Below are positions 43,662 to 52,778 of a DNA stretch of 64,000 nt, piece by piece. The notes under the pieces were generated by a model, which did no database searches, was not told the DNA's origin, and saw only the letters and a list, made by a program, of their open reading frames with translations. The translations under genes and the position numbers were made by a program. Location: contig JARGSG010000004.1 in the NCBI GenBank assembly GCA_030374805.1, positions 1,550,001-1,614,000 of the forward strand, given 5' to 3'. Source of the stretch: Gracilaria gracilis (Eukaryota; Rhodophyta; Florideophyceae; Gracilariales; Gracilariaceae). The stretch's first letter is position 1. The number at the start of each line of letters is the position of its first letter.

Positions 43662-46104
43662 CCCAATACCGAACTTATGCTAAGTTTTAGTTTGCTAGAG
43701 GCAGAGGCTCTGATTTATACTGAGCGTGGTTCAAGAAAATCTGCATAAATAGTACCAGTTAATGAAAGGTTCAAAACTTGATGGTACACCACGGTAACTG
43801 CGTGCTTATACATCGCTCGCCGTCTGTAGTGAATTGGGGAGAGAAAAGAAATACCATCTGCGGTGCCTGAGGTCAGAGCGAGGGCGGGAAGGAGGTTCAA
43901 CCAGACGTCTGTCGGGCATGGAGTTTATTGCGTTGGTTGCATTCCATCTGCAACCGCTGGAGCGGACCGACTACCCAAGGGTAGGAACGCTAGCTCGTAG
44001 GAACCAGGCCTTTCAGGCCAACCAGCTTGTCGCAAGAAAGCAATTTGGTTATTTGTAACTAATAGTTATATTTTGCCACTTTGGGTAAAATATTGTCACC
44101 ACTTTTTTAAAAAAGATAGTTTTAACCATTTGAAAACAATCAAAATTCAGATTGGCTCCTGTAATTCCCAAGTCAAGAGTAGTCGGGTTAACTCCAGTTT
44201 CTTTGTCATCAAAATGGGTAACTTAGTCACTCGAGCAAGAAAAACGGAGAGGCCGGATCGTCCCTCTTCTTCTCACTTCATGACCCAACTCCATTTGCCG
44301 GACCCAGAAAGGTAGAACAACACTTGACTATGATATTGACAAGTCACTGATTGGGTTCGCCACACCGTGAACCCACAACGTTATGGTGAGCGACCACAGT
44401 CCGATTGGTAATCAGTGTGCTTCGTAGAAGAAGCTCGAGGCCATCGGGTCTAGTCACGGCTCTGTTTTCTTCCTCGCCTGTACAGAAGAAAAGTAATAAG
44501 GGATGTGGACCTCGAAAAAAATCTCCCCAAGGGCGTTGCCCTCTGGATCATTCTTCGCGGTGATTAAACCTTCTCGAATTGTCGGGCTGAATTCGCACGC
44601 CGTGAAAATCTTATAAGTTACAATTCGCATATGCAAGCATGTTCGTGTAGCTCGAACGGCCATAGCCTTCACCCAGTCGCAAGTCTAGAACGATAAACTC
44701 CCAGTTGAACTGAAAGCGAATCTCCATGACTTTCCGCCCACCCTAAACGACAATTCTGTGTGAGGAGGGCTGCTATTTGTAAGTATCTACTCTGTCCACT
44801 GAATGCCTGCAAGTTGCTGAGGGTGGAAGCCGGATTTTCGTTACACTTCTTGTGCGATGGAAGCGCAATCTCACTCAATCAGAACCCCCGCGAAGCCCGT
44901 CCCCAACTGCCGTTTTGCAACAATTTGCTGCGAGTTGTTTTGCTTGCGAAAGACCAGCTCAAGGCGCTTCTCCGTGAGGCGCCAGCATACCCAAGCTTTC
45001 CAAACGGCGGCAGAACGGATGCATCGCTGTGCGAAACATCTCCATCATGGGTGCACCGTGGGAAAGCCCCAGCCATGCAACCGATGTATCAGCCAATTGG
45101 GAGCCCTGAATCATCCAAAACAAACTGCAGCTGCCGAATTCGCGCCTGCAGCGACCCCACTCATCAACATCCGTTCCATTCAAATCTCGACTCCAACCGC
45201 ATTCCGTCGTCATGAGCAGAAACGCTGGGCGAAGACGAAGATCTCTCAATGTCATATTCAGAGTCACTTGGGGCACTTCTTCGACAACACCCAATTTCTA
45301 CGACCAAAACGAAAGGGTCTTTGACCTCACAACGTCTGGCAAACAATTCATATTATGATATTATGAATTGTTTGCCAGGCATGGTAATACTGTTCTGCAC
45401 CCAATGAGCCTCTCTCTCCTCCTCCCCTACACGTTCTAGGATACGAATGTGTGGTACACACTGGTGGTTCTTCTTTCTCGTATTGTAGAATCAAATACAA
45501 ACACTGTCAAGAAGAAGGGGTTTTCGGTTTTTATGTCTCATCAAGAGGGTTAACATAGCGTATGCGCACACCTGAACGAGCTTCACTCGTCAAATACATA
45601 CTCGACTCACCTTCAACTAGCAACGAGAGATTCTTGGCTCGATGTGACAGCTCATCCATGCATGCCTCACCCGAATTTTCTACAAGTCTTCCCAGAACAG
45701 CATGTATGTACACGAACTGTTCCAATCTTACAATAACAACCACCACATTCGGTAACGGTACACATATAGACATACTTGACCCTCCGAAAACAAATAATCT
45801 CCCTTGAATTTAAACACGACCGCTTTGGAGAAGAGCAATACCCGACCATGAAGCTCATACAAACATGAAGAAGTCTGTCCCCTCCTAAACAAGTAACCAA
45901 AAACATCAAGAAAAACAACAACACCGACTCCTCAAAAGAGGACATCTTTTACAAATTCAATACGAATGACATGACAGATCTTGTTGTGAAACAAATCCGA
46001 AATCCAGTACAAGGCCCGATTCCGATGCACTACCACGCTGTAACCAGAGGCCTCACAAACTCAAATCCTGCCGGAGTTTAAGCAATCCAACACTTGCACT
46101 TCGC
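43662..46104. other. Intergenic; no confident gene
   Basis: Overlapping frames of 60-155 codons occur on both strands (44760-45324 +, 44454-44878 -). None shows a domain, signal peptide or repeat. The minus-strand pair 44878-44454 could be one frameshifted remnant, but the evidence is thin. A hairpin lies at 45336-45378. Confidence 0.35.
45336..45378. repeat. Perfect 17-bp-stem hairpin
   Basis: CTGGCAAACAATTCATA and its exact reverse complement are separated by 9 nt (TTATGATAT). It is in AT-rich intergenic DNA. Confidence 0.9.
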
Positions 46105-46111
46105 TATAAAA
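46105..46111 (+). promoter_or_regulatory. TATA box of the Cys-rich secreted protein
   Basis: TATAAAA lies 95 bp before ATG 46206. Confidence 0.65.
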
Positions 46112-46205
46112 CCATAGGGGGCCTCGAGCTTGAGCTTCTCGAACTCCCTCACCAACCGTTTCTCAAGCACACAACTCTCGGGTCGAAAGAAGTCATTCAG
46201 TCATC

Positions 46206-46592
46206 ATGAAGCTCGTCACCGTACTTCTGTTCCTCTCCCTTTCAGCCTTCGCCTTCTCGGCGACCGCACCAGATGAAGTGACTGCGCTGAACATGCCGGA
46301 AGCCGGATCTCTTGAAGAGGCAGATCTCTCGCCTGCGACACACAGTCTTTGTAAGAACTTCTACTATTGCTCTTACTGTCTCCCCAAGTTCTATTACCGT
46401 CACAAATGTCATTCATATGGGTACTCTTGGTATCGATATGACTGGTGCAAAGGGAGGCCGTATTGCATTTGCAAGCCGTGTTTCAGGCACAAGCCTATTC
46501 CGTTCTTCAAGGGCCCGCCAAAGTTCAAGATCCCCAAGAAGAAGTTCCCTAAGTTCCCGAAGAAGCCGAGGAAGAAGTTCTTCAAGCACTGA
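46206..46592 (+). CDS. Small secreted Cys/Tyr-rich protein with cationic tail
   Basis: 128 residues. The signal peptide is about residues 1-19 (MKLVTVLLFLSLSAFAFSA). An acidic pro-like segment follows (20-46). Residues 47-93 hold eight Cys (49, 55, 58, 68, 81, 87, 89, 92) with many Tyr, enough for four disulfides. The last 35 residues are Lys/Pro/Phe repeats (KFPKFPKKPRKKFFKH). The layout of signal, acidic pro-region, disulfide core and cationic tail recalls secreted antimicrobial or matrix-binding peptides, but no family is recognised and the function is open. A good TATA box and intact frame argue for a live gene. It faces the GH16 gene convergently, 350 bp away. Confidence 0.82.
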   Translation: MKLVTVLLFLSLSAFAFSATAPDEVTALNMPEAGSLEEADLSPATHSLCKNFYYCSYCLPKFYYRHKCHSYGYSWYRYDWCKGRPYCICKPCFRHKPIPFFKGPPKFKIPKKKFPKFPKKPRKKFFKH

Positions 46593-46940
46593 AGATTGCT
46601 CGCCCTCGTGATTCCTCTAAAAGAAGTTCAAAGCCTTGCTTGGTTATTGTATCTGCTAGAACTAGCTGGAACTACGTCTACAATATTTGGATTACGCTTC
46701 TCTTGCCATGATTGATCATGATGCGATGCTGCATAAATAGTAACAGCTTCATTGATTCCCATATAGATAATGTTTCACAGTGACTCGCGGAGTCAGTTCC
46801 TTCTATACTCGAAAGCATCCTACTTCCCAATCATATTTACGAAGGCGAGAAGAACAACTACGAAAGCAGTCCTGAACACTGTTCACTGTCCTTCACACCC
46901 GCGGTACGGCATTTCCAAGTCCAAAACTTGCACGCCCCCA

Positions 46941-47747
46941 TCATTGATCAATAACAAACACATCGATCCACTCTACCTCCTTGCTATTTGATAGCTTCGG
47001 ACGTAAAACACCTGCCAAGAGTTTTTTTTTTTTGGTAGCTTCTTCGGTCCATACTCTTCTGGTTCTCCAAACCCGTTCGAGAATTCCTGAGTCCAGTTGT
47101 AAGTACAACGGCTTGTGGAAGTCATGGTTGGACAAACGACGTACTTCCCAGTCATTCAAGTACGACACCAGCACATCAGGCTTCCACAAGAACCCAACTT
47201 TGATGATTTCTTTGCTCAAATTGCGTCCCACGTTGATCTTCAGTGGATGCGATCGCTCGTGTTCTCTGTTGGCTCCCGAGTACACAATGGTGTTCATGTT
47301 GAACTTGTTTCTGAACGGTAGGCGGGATTTGTCGTATATGTCATAGTTCTTACCTGAGGTGGAGTACTCGAACACATCAATCTCAGTGTCACGGTCCTCG
47401 ATAAACCAGAATGCGCAACTGACGTTGCAGTCCATGAGCTTGCACGCAATCTCATAGTAACCGTAGGTGCGTTTCTCGGCGCTAGGGATGAAACGGGTGG
47501 CGTACTTCCAACTGCTTCCGTCGAGACGACGTCCTATCTTCCGGCGATCGTCGGCCGATGGTCCCCTCTCCTCGGACTGCAGCCGAAGACAATTGTTACG
47601 CACGTACACGTTGTCTTGTGAGAAGAAACTGGGGTAGCGTCCTTGGCACAGCGAATTGTACCGCACCTATTTGTTGTTGTAATACCAGTTGTTGGTCTGA
47701 TAAGCATCGAATTCATCCGACATGTTCCAATCCTTGACCCACTTCAT
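46941..47747 (-). pseudogene. GH16 glycoside hydrolase with in-frame TAG and lost 5' end
   Basis: Read on the minus strand, WNMSDEFDAYQTNNWYYNN is the N-terminal strand of a GH16 domain. An in-frame TAG (47667-47669) follows and the domain then continues in phase: NSLCQGRYPSFFSQDNVYVR, the YGYYEIACKLMD strand, and the catalytic DTEIDVFEY (the E-x-D-x-x-E triad is intact). It ends in strands to VEWIDVFVIDQ. GH16 enzymes cut beta-linked galactans and glucans, including agar and carrageenan. No signal peptide precedes it, and a MITE lies 200 bp upstream. A homopolymer T12 (47022-47033) sits in the coding region. It is either a recent pseudogene or, less likely, spliced around the TAG. Confidence 0.8.
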
Positions 47748-47953
47748 GTTGCCCACAACCTCCTGTTGGAATAGTAGGGAAGAGTGGTATCGTGGCGAGT
47801 TTTGGAGGGATTGTAGTGGAGAGCTGGAACATGTTTGTACACAGTCATTTTTGGCAAGTGAAAAGATACGGGATTGTGATGAGTGGTTTGGTTGTGAAAT
47901 GGAAAGAAGCGAGTTGAGCTTTGACTTGAAGTGTTTGAGGGTGAGCTTCTTAT
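47748..47953. other. Short gap between GH16 relic and MITE
   Basis: On the minus strand a few codons (LFQQEVVGN) may still belong to the GH16 gene. The rest of its 5' part is not recognisable. Confidence 0.4.
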
Positions 47954-48373
47954 CCCCATGACAGAAAGGTGACAATTTTTGCCACCTTCTGAACCAAGGT
48001 GCAATTTGGTGCATAAGGTGAAAGTGCACTTCAAAGGTGCAATGTTCACCATCCAAAGGTGACTTCACCTTGTTTAGCACCTTTGTCACCTTGCAAAGCT
48101 CTTTTTACACTGTTAGTCGTTTTTTATGCGCTCTCCTTACACTGTCATACTAAAATCTTCATTACATCTGCTGTAATGGTAGTCATGCAAACCCATCTTT
48201 GCCAATCATACTGTAAACTTTCGTATAGTGCGAAACATTTCAACTTTGCAAGGTGACACGTCACCGTCACCTTTGGATGGTGATTGCACCTTTGAAGGGG
48301 CACTTTCACCTTATGCACCAAATTGCACCCTGGTTCAGAAGGTGACAAAGATTGTCACCTTTCTGTCATGGGG
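47954..48373. mobile_element. 420-bp MITE with about 115-bp inverted repeats
   Basis: Both ends read CCCCATGACAGAAAGGTGAC inward, and the inverted similarity extends about 115 bp with a few mismatches. The centre (about 48070-48250) is unpaired. The repeat arms are full of AGGTGA and AGGTGCA units. Identical TTAT lies on each side (47950-47953 and 48374-48377), a 4-bp TSD. No coding capacity is present. The superfamily is unclear. Confidence 0.85.
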
Positions 48374-48763
48374 TTATGCGCAATTGCCAAAGAGCAGGAT
48401 TTAGGATGAATTGCAAGAAACAAAATGCTCGGTCGAACGAATCAACTATGCAAAATTTTGCAGCGATTTTGTTGCAAAAGGCGTAAGATACTCATGTTCT
48501 GCTGTTACAAATTTCGTGTACCAAGGGTATGATAGTTCAATACTAAGTCCTGGCATTTCAAGGAACGAAGAACGAAGACGAAAGTTCATTGGAAACGGTT
48601 GTGCGGAAACGCAGATCTACGCGCCGCCGCCGGCGACCACTTTCTTCAATGCACAGTTGATGTTGCTTTCGATTCCTAAACTACTTACGTCCTGCCGATC
48701 CGATCGGTCTCCTGTAAGCGTGTCGTTATAGGCGAATCGAACGTCTGTGCGAATAAGAAAAAG

Positions 48764-49240
48764 TCAAGCTGTAGACGTCGCCGTTGCAATACCAGGTCCC
48801 CCATTTCCACCAGGCCCTGCGTTTGCAATGTTTGCAAACACACCTGTGAGACTAGCACTTCCCCCATTATCCGCAAACACATTACCAGAAGCCCCAGACC
48901 CAATGGAGCCGATGAATATTCCATCCCCTCCTATGCCTCCGCCACCGTCGCCCCCGATTCCAGCTGAAGCGGAGACGCCCTGAGCGGATGCATCTCCTCC
49001 CTCGCCTCCTTCGCCTCCGGTACCAATTGCAGTGGCGCTGACTGTTGTTGTCCCTGAAGGGACGGCAGGTTCAACGATGGTTGGGTTGTCCCCAGTTCCT
49101 GGAGTCGTTGGTGTACTGACAAAGCCGGAGTTACTTTCCAAAAATGGAGAGAAAGAACCAAAGCGGTTAAGTATATGTGAGACTGGGATCGCGGTTGCGA
49201 CGGCGATGACAAGAGCGAAAAGGGAGAATACGAGCTTCAT
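48764..49240 (-). CDS. Secreted Gly-rich protein, same C-terminal family as 32960
   Basis: Start at ATG 49240 gives about 158 residues with a signal peptide (MKLVFSLFALVIAVATAIPV). The longer start at 49312 would bury it. A short Pro/Thr/Ser-rich region follows, then Gly-rich sequence (GTGGEGGEGGD, AGIGGDGGGGIGGDG) and the conserved end (GSIGSGASGN, GVFANIANAG, GIATATSTA), which aligns with the last 95 residues of the protein at 32960-33973. There is no Ala-Pro array here, so the C-terminal block is the family's constant part. TCTCCATAAAAC lies about 100 bp upstream. It is probably an extracellular structural protein. Confidence 0.8.
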   Translation of the reverse strand: MKLVFSLFALVIAVATAIPVSHILNRFGSFSPFLESNSGFVSTPTTPGTGDNPTIVEPAVPSGTTTVSATAIGTGGEGGEGGDASAQGVSASAGIGGDGGGGIGGDGIFIGSIGSGASGNVFADNGGSASLTGVFANIANAGPGGNGGPGIATATSTA

Positions 49241-49337
49241 CACTGAGAAACTAGGCCTGAACAAATCTTGGTGGTGGGAAAGGCCGGAAGGGGGGGTTAG
49301 GAGGTAGGCCAACGGTCTGAGGAGGCACGGCAGACGC

Positions 49338-49349
49338 CTGTTTTATGGA
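49338..49349 (-). promoter_or_regulatory. TATA-like element of the Gly-rich gene
   Basis: TCTCCATAAAAC on the minus strand, 98-109 bp before ATG 49240. It is identical to the 12-mer upstream of the gene at 29797. Confidence 0.5.
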
Positions 49350-50230
49350 GATGGGATGATTAAATAAGATTATCATTGCTATCAGATTCGTGTATGGTTT
49401 CATGGGGACGTTCGTATGGGTCTGGATCCAGGATGAGCATCTTGTGGTGGTCTCCTGACATGGCACCTACACTATGCGAGCAGATGAGTACTCATTTTTA
49501 GGTTTTATAAACAACGCGATGAATCTGGAGACTGGGCAACAAGAGCATCCAGTCGAATTTGGGGTCGCACAGAATCCTTGCATTGATGTGAGGATTTTGT
49601 TCCGTTTTGTTTAACACTTCCCAAACCTATGAAGCCACAGATCACCTCGTCTGTGTTCATACTGCGTTTGTAGTTGAAGTTTTACGTGTAGATGAAGTTC
49701 TACGTTGGTGGTTTGGGCATGTTTGCCGTACAAATCGATAGCGACACCAAGACCATCATTAGCGCCTTCCCGGACATGCTTCCTTCAAGACAAGTTGTCT
49801 TTCTTGATACGTGGTCGCCTACCTTTACCAATGCTATGGTGTTTCCCCGACAAGCTGATGCTTTCGACATGTTCCAAGGGTAAAACGCTACTTTTTTGGA
49901 TAGGAAATGGTAGCATTGTTATGAATCAACAGGTAATGTTTCTACCATGCACGAGTAGACCTACAGATAACTCTTTGACTTCGAGTAGTACTCGACGAGT
50001 GCATTACAGTGCAACGTTTGGCACGTAGATTGAACACTCGGCTCTGAGGGTTAATAAGAGGGTCAACAGTTACTCACACTTGGTTCATGGATAACCATAC
50101 TAATAATGAAATCCAGTAGAATTTGAGTTTATATACCTGAATCTGTGTAAAAAGTACCGTACTGTAAGCATGCCAAATTCGGACTACCCCCTTCGAAGAA
50201 GAAACTACTGTAACTACATTGTATGATATA
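49350..50230. other. Intergenic, no confident gene
   Basis: A 63-codon + frame (49692-49883) and overlapping frames show no motif. Nothing else is recognisable. Confidence 0.35.
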
Positions 50231-52386
50231 CAGTCAATCCTCGATAGAAGCATGCGGAGCGTTTATCTCCACAGTATCCTTGTAGACCGTTTATCTCCTA
50301 AAGAAGGTAGCTAATAAACAAGTAGTTGGAACACAGGACTACGTTCCATTCCCTTCTACACTTCATTTCCAACTGTTTTGGCATCAAAAACGGACGTCAG
50401 TTGCGTCTGACGCATACTATGCCTCAGCTCGCGCTTCAAGTTGTTTTGGGCTCGGCGTAGACAAGCAAATACACATTCAAAATCAATTCCTTCCTCCCGC
50501 ATTACCTCTTTGCCACAACAACAGGGAGTAACTTGTCATCTAATGTACACTCTTGCAGTAGACTTTGCCCTTCCTTAACGTTCTCAATTCCACTTACCTC
50601 TTCATGACTAGCCTCCACAGCAGCCCCAGCCAAGCAGTCAATTGTAGGTTCGGATACACAAGCATCATGTTCTCCTTCTACGTTCAGTAGAGATTCTACA
50701 GTAATTACTCCAGTCCTACGTTGCTGAGGAAAAACCAATTGGTTGAAAAACGTAGTCAAATCCTCCATAATTGTTCTCTTTGTGTCGCCAATCTTTGAAG
50801 TCATCTTCACACCCTCAATTACCTTTGCGTGTAACCAGCAATTATAAAACACAGTGTTAGATATTCCCTTCCATACTCTCTCGACAAAGTGCATAGCCTC
50901 AAATTGGTCTATATGACAGAAATTCTCAACGTTAGCATCAATATTTTCCAACACCTTTTCGTACTAAAACTACCTCTACCTGCTATTCAGGGAAGAAATT
51001 ATGCCAGCGTTCATGGTTTGAATCTTGGATGTGGTGTGGGGCGGCAGAAACAGGACAACAAACTTTATCATGAACTGGAAGAACATCATTGTTCCCATGA
51101 CAGCTTGCGGTATCCAATAAAAGTATTACTTTCCTCGTCACAGAGGTTGTCCGTACATACCCAGAGAGCCTATCCAGCCAATCTGAGAATATTGTAGAAT
51201 CCATCCACGCCTTTGAGTTTGAATGATAATCGAATCCCAATTCACTCCCCGTTCTTCCCTTAAAACACCTAGGCTTCTTCGCCTTTCCGATACAAAGAAG
51301 AGAAAAGCGTTCAGAACCACTGGCATTTGCGCCAGCCAGGTATGTGATTCTTGTCTTCTCTTTCTTCCTCCCAGGCATTCTCTTTGCGGCAATAGTCCGA
51401 TCGGGGGCCATGCGATAAAACAATCCAACCTCATCTGCGTTAAACCTGTCATCAATTGCAAACTGCATCACATTGGCCCGTATATTCTCAATATTTGCTG
51501 CAATAGCAGCGTGGTCCGCATCACCGCTTTCTCCATAAGACTTTAGACTGCGGAGATTGGAACGACGTTGAAAGTTCTGAAGCCAATCATGCTTAATGTC
51601 AGGGTTATCTTTTCGGTTGGCTCTAGAAACGAATTCATTTTGTTCATAAGCCTGCGCCCCGCCTCAATTATGAGTGGGCCGGTTATAGCCCTGCGGGCGG
51701 CGAACTGGGCAGTGACCCAGTCGTGCAAAGCACTTTCGAAATGTGGGAATTGAGCTTGGCGTTGTCTGGCATGCTGTGTTACTTTGCCTTCAATTGGAGT
51801 AGAATTGATAATGCGGGAAATTGTAGACTGTCCAGGGAGTTTGGAGAGCTTCAGAGATGTCTTAGCCCAGTTGGCTAATGCATCTTGGTCGCAGGCGATG
51901 TTTTGCTCCTTTCTACGTTTGAATTCGTGCTGTATTTGTTGCTTCTGCAAAATAGTGATGGTTTGTCTTTTCATTTTGCTGAGCTATTGGCGGAGAAGTG
52001 CGGCATTCGGTTCTGACAATTTGGAGTAGTTCTACCTGCTACCTGATTCCATCTACCTTCCGGCCTTTCTGTAGTGAGCAAAGAAAGGTGCCTAGTCGTT
52101 ACGAGGATTTCCTACTAGATCTGTAACGTGCTTATGGAGCTCATGGGTAACGGTTGGCAAGACGGATTTGAATACATATCTTTATGTCGAGAATTGTGAT
52201 CCTTCAAAGAAAGTGGTTTTTATGGGCCACGGCGCATTGGCTTCTGCCAGTAGAATCCTTATATCCGTATTCTTAGAAAACGGCTTTCTACGTCTCAATA
52301 TACGATCCTCTAATAGGAAGAGCTGTATGTATCCTTGTAGGGTCTATATCCTTATTGCGCAGCATCACTGTATCAAGGATTGGCTG
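50231..52386 (-). mobile_element. pogo/Tigger-type DNA transposon
   Basis: The ends are CAGTCAATCCTCGAT (50231) and, inverted at 52386, CAGCCAATCCTTGAT (13 of 15 match). Each is flanked by TA, the Tc1/mariner TSD. The 2156-bp body carries a minus-strand transposase broken by frameshifts. TATCCTTGTAG occurs near both ends as a possible subterminal motif. The copia element at 52453 begins only 66 bp beyond. Confidence 0.82.
50502..51974 (-). pseudogene. pogo-type transposase (CENP-B HTH plus DDE_1), frameshifted
   Basis: From ATG 51974 the N-terminal region reads a CENP-B/Tc5-type DNA-binding unit (ALANWAKTSLKLSKLPGQST, then DWVTAQF). After a frameshift near 51590 comes the DDE_1 domain: FNADEVGLFYRM (first Asp), ITYLAGANASGSERFSLLCI, and VILLLDTASCHGN (second Asp). 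After a further frameshift comes LPPHTTSKIQTMNAGIISS, where the family has QP(M/L)DAGII. The third catalytic Asp is therefore Asn. The C-terminal part (FVERVWKGISNTVFYNCWLH) is in 50954-50502. It is inactive. Confidence 0.82.
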
Positions 52387-52452
52387 TAGTGGCTGCGTTT
52401 GTATCGTGTTCAAGTGTGCACAAACTCAATATGCGCATTAGGGGGTCACGAT

Positions 52453-52707
52453 TGTGGAGAGACTGAAACGCTCCAGTGGAACTATCTGGTGTGAGACGTT
52501 GTGCTGCACCTTTGTGCAGCACAAACGGCTAGACCAGTTCAGCTGAACGTTCCAAACGGGCTGTGACAAAGCACACAAAATACAAGAGTTTGTATATTTG
52601 TGTGACTTAGTGGCTGAAAGCCAGCAAAAGAGCAACTAGTGACAGTAAACTAGGCTGAGTTGAACCTTTGTTCAAACTTCGTGACTACACCATGACATCT
52701 TTCTACA
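52453..52707 (+). repeat. 5' LTR of copia element
   Basis: It contains two hairpins with the same CTTT loop: TTGTGCTGCAC-CTTT-GTGCAGCACAA and GTTGAAC-CTTT-GTTCAAA (perfect as GTTCAAC in the 3' copy). Confidence 0.9.
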
Positions 52708-52778
52708 GGTTATAGGGCCCTTTACGTGCTACTGTTTGTACGATTATACTCGGTTTTCTGAATTCAATCGCGTTCGCC

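Noticed and set aside
52388..52452. Idea that the pogo and copia elements form one composite unit.
   Set aside because: Each has its own terminal repeats and its own target duplication (TA, and ACGAT/ATGAT), so they are independent neighbours.
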